Assembly: GCA_964016885.1 (NCBI GenBank)
Contig: OZ024744.1
Span: 29,963,949 to 30,027,948 of the forward strand
DNA length: 64,000 nucleotides
Source of the DNA: Eledone cirrhosa
Lineage: Eukaryota > Mollusca > Cephalopoda > Octopoda > Eledonidae
Direction: 5' to 3'
Part shown: positions 23,901 to 38,509 of the stretch, one piece after another
Layout: the number at the start of each line of letters is the position of its first letter
Position numbering within the stretch: the first letter of the stretch is position 1
Position numbers and translations under genes: made by a program
Notes under the pieces: model-generated
What the model was told of the DNA's origin: nothing
Database searches by the model: none
The model's input: the letters and a program-made list of their open reading frames with translations, nothing else

Positions 23901-26900
23901 GTTGGTACTGTTTTTGCAGTTATCGTTGTCGTTGTTGTTGTTTTTGTTAGTACTGTTGTTACAGTTAATGTTGTCGTTGTTGTTGTTTTTGTTGATACTG
24001 GTATTGTTGTTATTGTTGTTGTTTTTGTTGGTACTGTTGTTGCTGTTATTGTTGTTGTTGTTGTTGTTTCTGTTGGCACTGTTGTTGTTGTTATTCTTGT
24101 TGTTGTTGTTGTTTTTGTTGATACTGTTGTTGCTGGTATTGTTGTTATTGTTGTTGTTTTTGTTGGTACTGTTGTTGCTGGTATTGTTGTTATTGTTGTT
24201 GTTTTTGTTGGTACTGTTGTTGCTGGTATTGTTGTTATTGTTGTTGTTTTTGTTGATACTGTTGTTACTGTTATTGTTGTCGTTGTTGTTGTTTTTGTTG
24301 ATACTGTTGTTGCTGGTATTTTTTGTTGCTGTTGTTGTTGTTTTCGTTGGTACTGTTGTTGCTGTTATTGTTGTTGTTGTTGTTGTTTGTGTTGGTACTG
24401 GTGTTACTGTTATTATTGTTATTGTTGTTGTTTTTATTGATACTGCTGTTACTGTTGTTGCTGTTATTGTTGTTATTGTTGTTGTTTTTGTTGGTACTGT
24501 TGTTGCTGGCATTGTTGTTATTGTTGTTGTTTTTGTTGTTACTTTTGTTACTGTTATTGTTGTTGTTGTTGTTGTTTGTGTTGGTACTGTTGTTACTGTT
24601 ATTGTTGTTGCTATTGTTGTTTTTGTTGTTACTGTTGTTGCTGTTATTGTTGTTGTTGTTGTTTGTAGTGATATTGCTGTTATTATTGTTATTGTTCTTG
24701 TTTTTGTTGGTACTGTTTTTGCGGGTATTGTTGTTATTGTTTTGTTTTTGTTGGTACTGTTGTTGCTGGTATAGTTGTTATTGTTGTTGTTTTTGTTGAT
24801 ACTGTTGTAGCTGTTATAGTTGTTGTTGTTGTTGCTTTAGTTGGTACTCTTGTTGCTGTTAATGTTGTTATTGCTGTTGTTTTTGTTGGTACTGTTGTTG
24901 CTGGTATTGTTGTTATTGTTGTTGTTTTTGTTGGTACTGTTTTTGCTGGTATTGTTGTTATTTTTGTTGTTTTTGTTGGTACTGTTGTTGTTGTTTTTGT
25001 TGTTATTGTTGTTATTGTTGTTGTTTTTGTTGATACTGTTGTGCTGTTATTGTTGTTATTGTTGTTGTTTTTGTTGGTACTGTTGTTGCTGTTATTGTTG
25101 ATATTGTTGTTGTTTTTATTGGTACTGTTGTTGCTGTTAATGTTGTTATTGTTGTTGTTATTGTTGATACTGTGGTTGCTGTTATTGTTGTTGTTGTTGT
25201 TTTTGTTGGTACTGTTGTTACTGTTATTGTTGTTATTGTTGTTGTTTTTGTTTGTACTGTTGTTGTTTGTATTGTTGTTATTGTTGTTGTTTTTGTTGGT
25301 ACTGTTGTTGCTGTTATTGTTGATATTGTTGTTGTTTTTGTTGGTACTGTTGTTGCTGTTAATGTTGTTATTGTTGTTGTTTTTCTTGATACTGTGGTTG
25401 CTGTTATTGTTGTTATTGTTGTTTTTGTTGGTACTGTTGTTACTGTTATTGTTGTTATTGTTGTTGTGTTTGGTTGTACTGTTGTTGCTTGTATTGTTGT
25501 TATTGTTGTTGTTTTTGTTGGTACTGGTGTTACTGTTATTGTTGTAATCGTTGTTGTTTTTGTTGGTACTTTTGTTACTGTTATTGTTGTCGTAGTTGTT
25601 GTTTTTGTTGGTACTGTTGTTACTGTTATTGTTGTTATTGTTGTTGTTTGTTGGTACTGTTGGTTGAGTTATTGTCGTTATTGTTGTTGTTTTTCTTGAT
25701 ACTGTTGTTGCTGGTCTTGTTGTTATTGTTGTTGTTTTCGTTGCTACTGTTGTTGCTGTTATTGTTGTTATTGTTGTTTTTGTTGGTACTGTTGTTGCTG
25801 TTATTGTTGTCATTGTTGTTGTTTTTGTTGGTACTGTTGTTACTGGTATTGTTGTTATTGTTGTTGTTTTTGTTGGTACTGTTGTTGCTGTTATTATTTT
25901 TGTTGTTGTTGTTTTTGTTGGTACTGTTGTTACTGTTATTGTTGTTGTTGTTTTTGTTGGTACTATTGTTGTTGTTATTGTTGTTATTGTTGTTATTGTT
26001 ATGTTTTTTTGTTGATACTGTTGTTGCTGTTATTGTTGTTATTGTTGTTGTACTTGTTGGTACTGTTGTTACTGTTATTGTTGCTGTTGTTTTTGTTGGT
26101 ACTGTTGTTGCTCTTAATGTTGTTATTGCTGTTGTTTTTGTTGATACTGTTGTTGCTGTTATTGTTGTTGTTGTTGTTTTTGTTGGTACTGTTGTTAATG
26201 TTATTTTTGTTATTGTTGTTGTTTTTGTTGGTACTGTTGTTGCTTGTATTGTTGTTATTGTTGTTGTTTTTGCTGGTACTGTTGTTGCGGTTATCGTTGT
26301 CGTTGTTGTTGTTTTTGTTAGTACTGTTGTTACAGTTAATGTTGTCGTTGTTGTTGTATTTGTTGATACTGGTATTGTTGTTATTGTTGTTGTTTTTGTT
26401 GGTACATTTGTTGCTGTTATTGTTGTTGTTGTTATTTTTGTTGATACTGTTGTTGCTGGTATTTTTTGTTGCTGTTGTTGTTGTTTTTGTTGGTACTGTT
26501 GTTGTTGTTATACTTGTTGTTGTTTCTGTTTTTGTTGATACTGTTGTTGCTGGTATTGTTGTTATTGTTGTTGTTTTTGTTGGTACTGTTGTTGCAGGTA
26601 TTGTTGTTGCTGTTGTTGTTTTTGTTGATACTGTTGTTACTGTTATTGTTGTTATTGTTGTTGTTTTTGTTGGTACTGTTGTTGCTGTTATTGTTGTTAT
26701 TGCTGTTGTTTTTGTTGGTACTGTTGTTACTGTTATTGTTGTTATTGTTGTTGTTTTTGTTGGTACTGTTGTTACTGTTATTGTTGTTGTTGTTGTTGTT
26801 GTTATTGTTGTTGTTTTTGTTGGTACTGTTGTTGCTGGTATTGTTGTTATTGTTGTTGTTTTTGTTGTTACTTTTGTTACTGTTATTGTTGTTGTTGTTG

Positions 26901-27956
26901 TTGTTTTTGTTGGTACTGTTGTTACTGTTATTATTGTTGCTATTGTTGTATTTGTTGTTACTGTTGTTGCTGTTATTGTTGTTGTTGTTGTTGTTTTTGT
27001 TGGTACTGATATTGCTGTTATTATTGTTATTGTTGTTGTTTTTGTTGGTACTGTTGTTGCGGGTATTGTTGTTGTTGTTGTTGTTTTTGTCGGTACTGTT
27101 GTTGCTGGTATAGTTGTTATTGTTGTTGTTTTTGTTGATACTGTTGTAGCTGTTATTGTTGTTGTTGTTGTTGTTTTTGTTGGTACTGTTATTGCTGTTA
27201 TTGTTGTTATTGCTGTTGTATTTGTTGGTACTGTCGTTGCTGGTATTGTTGTTATTGTTGTTTTTTTTTGTTGGTACTGTTTTTGCTGGTATTGTTGTTA
27301 TTTTTGGTGATTTTCTTGGTACTGTTGTTGTTTTTGTTGTTATTATTGTTATTGTTGTTGTTTTTGTTGATACTGTTGTTGCTGTTATTGTTGTTATTGT
27401 TGTTGTTTTTGTTGGTACTGTTGTTGCTTGTATTGTTGTTATTGTTGTTGTTTTTGTTGGTACTGTTGTTGCTGTTATTATTTTTGTTGTTGTTGTTTTT
27501 GTTGGTACTGTTGTTACTGTTATTGTTGTTGTTGTTTTTGTTGGTACTGTTGTTGTTGTTTTTGTTGTTATTGTTGTTATTGTTGTGTTTTTTGTTGATA
27601 CTGTTGTTGCTGTTATTGTTGTTGTTTTTGTTGATACTGTTGTTGCTGTTATTGTTGTTGTTGTTGTTTTTGTTGGTACTGTTGTTACTGTTATTGTAGT
27701 TATTGTTGTTGTTTTTGTTGGTACTGTTGTTGCTTGTATTGTTGTTATTGTTGTTGTTTTTGCTGGTACTGTTTTTGCGGTTATCGTTGTCGTTGTTGTT
27801 GTTTTTGTTAGTACTGTTGTTACAGTTAATGTTGTCGTTGTTGTTGTTTTTGTTGATACTGGTATTGTTGTTATTGTTGTTGTTTTTCGTTGGTACTGTT
27901 GTTGCAGTTATTGTTGTTGTTGTTATTTTTGTTGATACTGTTGTTGCTGGTATTTT
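20901..27956 (+). repeat. Array segment 2: transition between repeats A and B
   Basis: Units continue without interruption, but the 3.65 kb register is lost after about 20.9 kb. Blocks resembling segment 1 (for example 21095-22000 against 11487-12260) alternate with blocks that foreshadow repeat B (26466-27310 and 27268-27935). The variant marker changes here from GGTTAAG (last at about 20965) to GGTTGAG (first at about 25663). Confidence 0.7.
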
Positions 27957-30053
27957 TTGTTGCTGTTGTTGTTGTTTTTGTTGGCACTGTTGTTGTTGTT
28001 ATTCTTGTTGTTGTTGTTGTTTTTGTTGATACTGTTGTTGCTGGTATTGTTGTTATTGTTGTTGTTTTTGTTGATACTGTTGTTACTGTTATTGTTGTCG
28101 TTGTTGTTGTTTTTGTTGATACTGTTGTTGCTGGTATTTTTTGTTGCTGTTGTTGTTGTTTTCGTTGGTACTGTTGTTGCTGTTATTGTTGTTGTTGTTG
28201 TTGTTTGTGTTGGTACTGGTGTTACTGTTATTGTTGTTTTTGTTGTTGTTTTGTTGGTACTGTTGTTGCTGTTATTGTTGTTATTGTTGTTGTTTTTGTT
28301 GATACTGTTGTTGCTGGTATTGTTGTTGCTGTTGTTGTTTTTATTGATACTGCTGTTACTGTTATTGTTGTTATTGTTGTTGTTTTTCTTGGTACTGTTG
28401 TTACTGTTATTGTTGTCGTTGTTGTTGTTTTTGTTGATACTGTTGTTGCTGGTATTTTTTGTTGCTGTTGTTGTTGTTTTCGTTGGTACTGTTGTTGCTG
28501 TTATTGTTGTTGTTGTTGTTGTTTGTGTTAGTACTGGTGTTACTGTTATTGTTGTTTTTGTTGTTATTTTGTTGGTACTGTTGTTGCTGTTATTGTTGTT
28601 GTTGTTTTTGTTTTTGTTGATACTGTTGTTACTGTTGTTGCTGTTATTGTTGTTGTTTTTGTTGGTACTGTTGTTGCTGTTATTGTTGTTGTTTTTGTTG
28701 GTACTGTTGTTGCTGTTATTGTTGTTGTTTTTGTTGGTACTGTTGTTGCTAGTATTGTCGTTGTTGTTTTTGTTTTTGTTGATACTGTTTTTACTGTTGT
28801 TGCTGTTATTGTTGTTGTTTTTGTTGGTACTGTTGTTGCTGTTATTGTTCTTATTGTTGTTGTCTTTGTTGGTACTGTTGTTACTGTTATTGTTGTTGTT
28901 GTTGTTGTTTTTGTTGATACTGTTGTTGCTGTTATTGTTGTTATTGTTGTTATTGTTGTTGTTTTTGTTGGTACTGTTGGTGCTGTTATTGTTGTTATTG
29001 TTGTTGTTTTTGTTGGTACTGTTGTTGCTGGCATTGTTGTTATTGTTGTTGTTTTTGTTGTTACTTTTGTTACTGTTATTGTTGTTGTTGTTGTTGTTTG
29101 TGTTGGTACTGTTGTTACTGTTATTTTTGTTGCTATTGTTGTTTTTGTTGTTACTGTTGTTGCTGTTATTGTAGTTGTTGTTTTTGTTGTTTTTATTGGT
29201 ACTGATATTGCCGTTATTGTTGTTATTGTTGTTGTTTTTGTTTGTACTGCTTTTGCGGGTATTGTTGTTATTGTTGTTGTTTTTGTTGGTACTGTTGTTG
29301 CTGTTATTGTTGTTATTGCTGTTGTTTTTGTTGGTACTGTTGTTACTGTTATTGTTGTTATTGTTGTTGTTTGTTGGTACTGTTGGTTGAGTTATTGTCG
29401 TTATTGTTGTTGTTTTTCTTGATACTGTTGTTGCTGGTCTTGTTGTTATTGTTGTTGTTTTCGTTGGTACTGTTGTTGCTGGTATTGTTGTTGCTGTTGT
29501 TGTTTTTATTGATACTGCTGTTACTGTTATTGTTGTTATTGTTGTTGTTTTTGTTGGTACTGTTCTTACTGTTATTGTTGTCGTTGTTGTTGTTTTTGTT
29601 GATACTGTTGTTGCTGGTATTTTTTGTTGCTGTTGTTGTTGTTTCCGTTGGTACTGTTGTTGCTGTTATTGTTGTTGTTGTTGTTGTTTGTGTTGGTACT
29701 GGTGTTACTGTTATTGTTGTTTTTGTTGTTGTTTTGTTGGTACTGTTGTTGCTGTTATTGTTGTTGTTGTTTTTGTTTTTGTTGATACTGTTGTTACTGT
29801 TGTTGCTGTTATTGTTGTTGTTTTTGTTGGTACTGTTGTTGCTGTTATTGTTGTTGTTTTTGTTGGTACTGTTGTTGCTGTTATTGTTGTTGTTTTTGTT
29901 GGTACTGTTGTTGTTGGTATTGTTGTTGCTGTTGTTGTTTTTGTTGATACCGTTGTTACTGTTATTGTTGTTATTGCTGTTGTTTTTGTTGGTACTGTTG
30001 TTACTGTTATTGTTGTTATTGTTGTTGTTTTTGTTGGTACTGTTGTTACTGTT

Positions 30054-30086
<33 letters not shown>

Positions 30087-30239
30087 GATACTGTTGTTGC
30101 TGTTAATGTTGTTATTGTTGTTGTTTTTGTTGGTACTGTTGTTGCTGTTATTGTTGTTATTGCTGTTGTTTTTGTTGGTACTGTTGTTACTGTTATTGTT
30201 GTTATTGTTGTTGTTTTTGTTGGTACTGTTGTTACTGTT

Positions 30240-30275
<36 letters not shown>

Positions 30276-33200
30276 GATACTGTTGTTGCTGTTATTGTTG
30301 TTATTGTTGTTATTGTTGTTGTTTTTGTTGGTACTGTTGTTGCTGGTATTGTTGTTATTGTTGTTGTTTTTGTTGTTACTTTTGTTACTGTTATTGTTGT
30401 TGTTGTTGTTGTTTTTGTTGGTACTGTTGTTACTGTTATTATTGTTGCTATTGTTGTATTTGTTGTTACTGTTGTTGCTGTTATTGTTGTTGTTGTTGTT
30501 GTTTTTGTTGGTACTGATATTGCTGTTATTATTGTTATTGTTGTTGTTTTTGTTGGTACTGTTGTTGCGGGTATTGTTGTTGTTGTTGTTGTTTTTGTTG
30601 GTACTGTTGTTGCTGGTATAGTTGTTATTGTTGTTGTTTTTGTTGATACTGTTGTTGCTGTTATTGTTGTTGTTGTTGTTGTTTTTGTTGGTACTGTTAT
30701 TGCTGTTATTGTTGTTATTGCTGTTGTATTTGTTGGTACTGTCGTTGCTGGTATTGTTGTTACTGTTGTTTTTTTTTTGTTGGTACTGTTTTTGCTGGTA
30801 TTGTTGTTATTTTTGTTGATTTTCTTGGTACTGTTGTTGTTTTTGTTGATCTTGTTGTTATTGTTGTTGTTTTTGTTGATACTGTTGTTGCTGTTATTGT
30901 TGTTATTGTTGTTGTTTTTGTTGGTACTGTTGTTGCTTGTATTGTTGTTATTGTTGTTGTTTTTGTTGGTACTGTTGTTGCTGTTATTATTTTTGTTGTT
31001 GTTTATGTTGGTACTGTTGTTACTGTTATTGTTGTTGTTGTTTTTGTTGGTACTGTTGTTGTTGTTTTTGTTGTTATTGTTGTTATTGTTGTGTTTTTTG
31101 TTGATACTGTTGTTGCTGTTATTGTTGTTTTTGTTGATACTCTTGTTGCTGTTATTGTTGTTGTTGTTGTTTTTGTTGGTACTGTTGTTACTGTTATTGT
31201 AGTTATTGTTGTTGTTTTTGTTGGTACTGTTGTTGCTTGTATTGTTGTTATTGTTGTTGTTTTTGCTGGTACTGTTTTTGCGGTTATCGTTGTCGTTGTT
31301 GTTGTTTTTGTTAGTACTCTTGTTACAGTTAATGTTGTCGTTGTTGTTGTTTTTGTTGATACTGGTATTGTTGTTATTGTTGTTGTTTTTGTTGGTACTG
31401 TTGTTGCTGTTATTGTTGTTGTTGTTATTTTTGTTGATTTTCTTGGTACTGTTGTTGTTTTTGTTGATCTTGTTGTTATTGTTGTTGTTTTTGTTGATAC
31501 TGTTGTTGCTGTTATTGTTGTTATTGTTGTTGTTTTTGTTGGTACTGTTGTTGCTTGTATTGTTGTTATTGTTGTTGTTTTTGTTGGTACTGTTGTTGCT
31601 GTTATTATTTTTGTTGTTGTTTATGTTGGTACTGTTGTTACTGTTATTGTTGTTGTTGTTTTTGTTGGTACTGTTGTTGTTGTTTTTGTTGTTATTGTTG
31701 TTATTGTTGTGTTTTTTGTTGATACTGTTGTTGCTGTTATTGTTGTTTTTGTTGATACTCTTGTTGCTGTTATTGTTGTTGTTGTTGTTTTTGTTGGTAC
31801 TGTTGTTACTGTTATTGTAGTTATTGTTGTTGTTTTTGTTGGTACTGTTGTTGCTTGTATTGTTGTTATTGTTGTTGTTTTTGCTGGTACTGTTTTTGCG
31901 GTTATCGTTGTCGTTGTTGTTGTTTTTGTTAGTACTCTTGTTACAGTTAATGTTGTCGTTGTTGTTGTTTTTGTTGATACTGGTATTGTTGTTATTGTTG
32001 TTGTTTTTGTTGGTACTGTTGTTGCTGTTATTGTTGTTGTTGTTATTTTTGTTGATACTGTTGTTGCTGGTATTTTTTGTTGCTGTTGTTGTTGTTTTTG
32101 TTGGCACTGTTGTTGTTGTTATTCTTGTTGTTGTTGTTGTTTTTGTTGATACTGTTGTTGCTGGTATTGTTGTTATTGTTGTTGTTTTCGTTGGTACTGT
32201 TGTTGCTGGTATTGTTGTTATTGTTGTTGTTTTTGTTGATACTGTTGTTACTGTTATTGTTGTCGTTGTTGTTTTTGTTGATACTGTTGTTGCTGGTATT
32301 TTTTGTTGCTGTTGTTGTTGTTTTCGTTGGTACTGTTGTTGCTGTTATTGTTGTTGTTGTTGTTGTTTGTGTTGGTACTGGTGTTACTGTTATTGTTGTT
32401 TTTGTTGTTGTTTTGTTGGTACTGTTGTTGCTGTTATTGTTGTTATTGTTGTTGTTTTTGTTGATACTGTTGTTGCTGGTATTGTTGTTGCTGTTGTTGT
32501 TTTTATTGATACTGCTGTTACTGTTATTGTTGTTATTGTTGTTGTTTTTCTTGGTACTGTTGTTACTGTTATTGTTGTCGTTGTTGTTGTTTTTGTTGAT
32601 ACTGTTGTTGCTGGTATTTTTTGTTGCTGTTGTTGTTGTTTTCGTTGGTACTGTTGTTGCTGTTATTGTTGTTGTTGTTGTTGTTTGTGTTAGTACTGGT
32701 GTTACTGTTATTGTTGTTTTTGTTGTTATTTTGTTGGTACTGTTGTTGCTGTTATTGTTGTTGTTGTTTTTGTTTTTGTTGATACTGTTGTTACTGTTGT
32801 TGCTGTTATTGTTGTTGTTTTTGTTGGTACTGTTGTTGCTGTTATTGTTGTTGTTTTTGTTGGTACTGTTGTTGCTGTTATTGTTGTTGTTTTTGTTGGT
32901 ACTGTTGTTGCTAGTATTGTCGTTGTTGTTTTTGTTTTTGTTGATACTGTTGTTACTGTTGTTGCTGTTATTGTTGTTGTTTTTGTTGGTACTGTTGTTG
33001 CTGTTATTGTTCTTATTGTTGTTGTCTTTGTTGGTACTGTTGTTACTGTTATTGTTGTTGTTGTTGTTGTTTTTGTTGATACTGTTGTTGCTGTTATTGT
33101 TGTTATTGTTGTTATTGTTGTTGTTTTTGTTGGTACTGTTGGTGCTGTTATTGTTGTTATTGTTGTTGTTTTTGTTGGTACTGTTGTTGCTGGCATTGTT

Positions 33201-34170
33201 GTTATTGTTGTTGTTTTTGTTGTTACTTTTGTTACTGTTATTGTTGTTGTTGTTGTTGTTTGTGTTGGTACTGTTGTTACTGTTATTTTTGTTGCTATTG
33301 TTGTTTTTGTTGTTACTGTTGTTGCTGTTATTGTAGTTGTTGTTTTTGTTGTTTTTATTGGTACTGATATTGCCGTTATTGTTGTTATTGTTGTTGTTTT
33401 TGTTTGTACTGCTTTTGCGGGTATTGTTGTTATTGTTGTTGTTTTTGTTGGTACTGTTGTTGCTGTTATTGTTGTTATTGCTGTTGTTTTTGTTGGTACT
33501 GTTGTTACTGTTATTGTTGTTATTGTTGTTGTTTGTTGGTACTGTTGGTTGAGTTATTGTCGTTATTGTTGTTGTTTTTCTTGATACTGTTGTTGCTGGT
33601 CTTGTTGTTATTGTTGTTGTTTTCGTTGGTACTGTTGTTGCTGGTATTGTTGTTGCTGTTGTTGTTTTTATTGATACTGCTGTTACTGTTATTGTTGTTA
33701 TTGTTGTTGTTTTTGTTGGTACTGTTCTTACTGTTATTGTTGTCGTTGTTGTTGTTTTTGTTGATACTGTTGTTGCTGGTATTTTTTGTTGTTGTTGTTG
33801 TTGTTTGTGTTGGTACTGGTGTTACTGTTATTGTTGTTTTTGTTGTTGTTTTGTTGGTACTGTTGTTGCTGTTATTGTTGTTGTTGTTTTTGTTTTTGTT
33901 GATACTGTTGTTACTGTTGTTGCTGTTATTGTTGTTGTTTTTGTTGGTACTGTTGTTGCTGTTATTGTTGTTGTTTTTGTTGGTACTGTTGTTGCTGTTA
34001 TTGTTGTTGTTTTTGTTGGTACTGTTGTTGTTGGTATTGTTGTTGCTGTTGTTGTTTTTGTTGATACCGTTGTTACTGTTATTGTTGTTATTGCTGTTGT
34101 TTTTGTTGGTACTGTTGTTACTGTTATTGTTGTTATTGTTGTTGTTTTTGTTGGTACTGTTGTTACTGTT

Positions 34171-34203
<33 letters not shown>

Positions 34204-34356
34204 GATACTGTTGTTGCTGTTAATGTTGTTATTGTTGTTGTTTTTGTTGGTACTGTTGTTGCTGTTATTGTTGTTATTGCTGTTGTTTTTGTTGGTACTG
34301 TTGTTACTGTTATTGTTGTTATTGTTGTTGTTTTTGTTGGTACTGTTGTTACTGTT

Positions 34357-34392
<36 letters not shown>

Positions 34393-37300
34393 GATACTGT
34401 TGTTGCTGTTATTGTTGTTATTGTTGTTATTGTTGTTGTTTTTGTTGGTACTGTTGTTGCTGGTATTGTTGTTATTGTTGTTGTTTTTGTTGTTACTTTT
34501 GTTACTGTTATTGTTGTTGTTGTTGTTGTTTTTGTTGGTACTGTTGTTACTGTTATTATTGTTGCTATTGTTGTATTTGTTGTTACTGTTGTTGCTGTTA
34601 TTGTTGTTGTTGTTGTTGTTTTTGTTGGTACTGATATTGCTGTTATTATTGTTATTGTTGTTGTTTTTGTTGGTACTGTTGTTGCGGGTATTGTTGTTGT
34701 TGTTGTTGTTTTTGTTGGTACTGTTGTTGCTGGTATAGTTGTTATTGTTGTTGTTTTTGTTGATACTGTTGTTGCTGTTATTGTTGTTGTTGTTGTTGTT
34801 TTTGTTGGTACTGTTATTGCTGTTATTGTTGTTATTGCTGTTGTATTTGTTGGTACTGTCGTTGCTGGTATTGTTGTTACTGTTGTTTTTTTTTTGTTGG
34901 TACTGTTTTTGCTGGTATTGTTGTTATTTTTGTTGATTTTCTTGGTACTGTTGTTGTTTTTGTTGATCTTGTTGTTATTGTTGTTGTTTTTGTTGATACT
35001 GTTGTTGCTGTTATTGTTGTTATTGTTGTTGTTTTTGTTGGTACTGTTGTTGCTTGTATTGTTGTTATTGTTGTTGTTTTTGTTGGTACTGTTGTTGCTG
35101 TTATTATTTTTGTTGTTGTTTATGTTGGTACTGTTGTTACTGTTATTGTTGTTGTTGTTTTTGTTGGTACTGTTGTTGTTGTTTTTGTTGTTATTGTTGT
35201 TATTGTTGTGTTTTTTGTTGATACTGTTGTTGCTGTTATTGTTGTTTTTGTTGATACTCTTGTTGCTGTTATTGTTGTTGTTGTTGTTTTTGTTGGTACT
35301 GTTGTTACTGTTATTGTAGTTATTGTTGTTGTTTTTGTTGGTACTGTTGTTGCTTGTATTGTTGTTATTGTTGTTGTTTTTGCTGGTACTGTTTTTGCGG
35401 TTATCGTTGTCGTTGTTGTTGTTTTTGTTAGTACTCTTGTTACAGTTAATGTTGTCGTTGTTGTTGTTTTTGTTGATACTGGTATTGTTGTTATTGTTGT
35501 TGTTTTTGTTGGTACTGTTGTTGCTGTTATTGTTGTTGTTGTTATTTTTGTTGATTTTCTTGGTACTGTTGTTGTTTTTGTTGATCTTGTTGTTATTGTT
35601 GTTGTTTTTGTTGATACTGTTGTTGCTGTTATTGTTGTTATTGTTGTTGTTTTTGTTGGTACTGTTGTTGCTTGTATTGTTGTTATTGTTGTTGTTTTTG
35701 TTGGTACTGTTGTTGCTGTTATTATTTTTGTTGTTGTTTATGTTGGTACTGTTGTTACTGTTATTGTTGTTGTTGTTTTTGTTGGTACTGTTGTTGTTGT
35801 TTTTGTTGTTATTGTTGTTATTGTTGTGTTTTTTGTTGATACTGTTGTTGCTGTTATTGTTGTTTTTGTTGATACTCTTGTTGCTGTTATTGTTGTTGTT
35901 GTTGTTTTTGTTGGTACTGTTGTTACTGTTATTGTAGTTATTGTTGTTGTTTTTGTTGGTACTGTTGTTGCTTGTATTGTTGTTATTGTTGTTGTTTTTG
36001 CTGGTACTGTTTTTGCGGTTATCGTTGTCGTTGTTGTTGTTTTTGTTAGTACTCTTGTTACAGTTAATGTTGTCGTTGTTGTTGTTTTTGTTGATACTGG
36101 TATTGTTGTTATTGTTGTTGTTTTTGTTGGTACTGTTGTTGCTGTTATTGTTGTTGTTGTTATTTTTGTTGATACTGTTGTTGCTGGTATTTTTTGTTGC
36201 TGTTGTTGTTGTTTTTGTTGGCACTGTTGTTGTTGTTATTCTTGTTGTTGTTGTTGTTTTTGTTGATACTGTTGTTGCTGGTATTGTTGTTATTGTTGTT
36301 GTTTTCGTTGGTACTGTTGTTGCTGGTATTGTTGTTATTGTTGTTGTTTTTGTTGATACTGTTGTTACTGTTATTGTTGTCGTTGTTGTTTTTGTTGATA
36401 CTGTTGTTGCTGGTATTTTTTGTTGCTGTTGTTGTTGTTTTCGTTGGTACTGTTGTTGCTGTTATTGTTGTTGTTGTTGTTGTTTGTGTTGGTACTGGTG
36501 TTACTGTTATTGTTGTTTTTGTTGTTGTTTTGTTGGTACTGTTGTTGCTGTTATTGTTGTTATTGTTGTTGTTTTTGTTGATACTGTTGTTGCTGGTATT
36601 GTTGTTGCTGTTGTTGTTTTTATTGATACTGCTGTTACTGTTATTGTTGTTATTGTTGTTGTTTTTCTTGGTACTGTTGTTACTGTTATTGTTGTCGTTG
36701 TTGTTGTTTTTGTTGATACTGTTGTTGCTGGTATTTTTTGTTGCTGTTGTTGTTGTTTTCGTTGGTACTGTTGTTGCTGTTATTGTTGTTGTTGTTGTTG
36801 TTTGTGTTAGTACTGGTGTTACTGTTATTGTTGTTTTTGTTGTTATTTTGTTGGTACTGTTGTTGCTGTTATTGTTGTTGTTGTTTTTGTTTTTGTTGAT
36901 ACTGTTGTTACTGTTGTTGCTGTTATTGTTGTTGTTTTTGTTGGTACTGTTGTTGCTGTTATTGTTGTTGTTTTTGTTGGTACTGTTGTTGCTGTTATTG
37001 TTGTTGTTTTTGTTGGTACTGTTGTTGCTAGTATTGTCGTTGTTGTTTTTGTTTTTGTTGATACTGTTGTTACTGTTGTTGCTGTTATTGTTGTTGTTTT
37101 TGTTGGTACTGTTGTTGCTGTTATTGTTCTTATTGTTGTTGTCTTTGTTGGTACTGTTGTTACTGTTATTGTTGTTGTTGTTGTTGTTTTTGTTGATACT
37201 GTTGTTGCTGTTATTGTTGTTATTGTTGTTATTGTTGTTGTTTTTGTTGGTACTGTTGGTGCTGTTATTGTTGTTATTGTTGTTGTTTTTGTTGGTACTG

Positions 37301-38287
37301 TTGTTGCTGGCATTGTTGTTATTGTTGTTGTTTTTGTTGTTACTTTTGTTACTGTTATTGTTGTTGTTGTTGTTGTTTGTGTTGGTACTGTTGTTACTGT
37401 TATTTTTGTTGCTATTGTTGTTTTTGTTGTTACTGTTGTTGCTGTTATTGTAGTTGTTGTTTTTGTTGTTTTTATTGGTACTGATATTGCCGTTATTGTT
37501 GTTATTGTTGTTGTTTTTGTTTGTACTGCTTTTGCGGGTATTGTTGTTATTGTTGTTGTTTTTGTTGGTACTGTTGTTGCTGTTATTGTTGTTATTGCTG
37601 TTGTTTTTGTTGGTACTGTTGTTACTGTTATTGTTGTTATTGTTGTTGTTTGTTGGTACTGTTGGTTGAGTTATTGTCGTTATTGTTGTTGTTTTTCTTG
37701 ATACTGTTGTTGCTGGTCTTGTTGTTATTGTTGTTGTTTTCGTTGGTACTGTTGTTGCTGGTATTGTTGTTGCTGTTGTTGTTTTTATTGATACTGCTGT
37801 TACTGTTATTGTTGTTATTGTTGTTGTTTTTGTTGGTACTGTTCTTACTGTTATTGTTGTCGTTGTTGTTGTTTTTGTTGATACTGTTGTTGCTGGTATT
37901 TTTTGTTGTTGTTGTTGTTGTTTGTGTTGGTACTGGTGTTACTGTTATTGTTGTTTTTGTTGTTGTTTTGTTGGTACTGTTGTTGCTGTTATTGTTGTTG
38001 TTGTTTTTGTTTTTGTTGATACTGTTGTTACTGTTGTTGCTGTTATTGTTGTTGTTTTTGTTGGTACTGTTGTTGCTGTTATTGTTGTTGTTTTTGTTGG
38101 TACTGTTGTTGCTGTTATTGTTGTTGTTTTTGTTGGTACTGTTGTTGTTGGTATTGTTGTTGCTGTTGTTGTTTTTGTTGATACCGTTGTTACTGTTATT
38201 GTTGTTATTGCTGTTGTTTTTGTTGGTACTGTTGTTACTGTTATTGTTGTTATTGTTGTTGTTTTTGTTGGTACTGTTGTTACTGTT

Positions 38288-38320
<33 letters not shown>

Positions 38321-38473
38321 GATACTGTTGTTGCTGTTAATGTTGTTATTGTTGTTGTTTTTGTTGGTACTGTTGTTGCTGTTATTGTTGTTATTGCTGT
38401 TGTTTTTGTTGGTACTGTTGTTACTGTTATTGTTGTTATTGTTGTTGTTTTTGTTGGTACTGTTGTTACTGTT

Positions 38474-38509
<36 letters not shown>

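Noticed and set aside
29711..32107. A 798-codon minus-strand frame repeated three times (also at 33828 and 37945), Asn-rich then Thr-rich
   Set aside because: The switch from an Asn-rich to a Thr-rich string inside one frame marks an indel in the repeat. The 4117 bp period is not a multiple of three, so there is no constraint on frame. It is kept only as a testable idea under findings.
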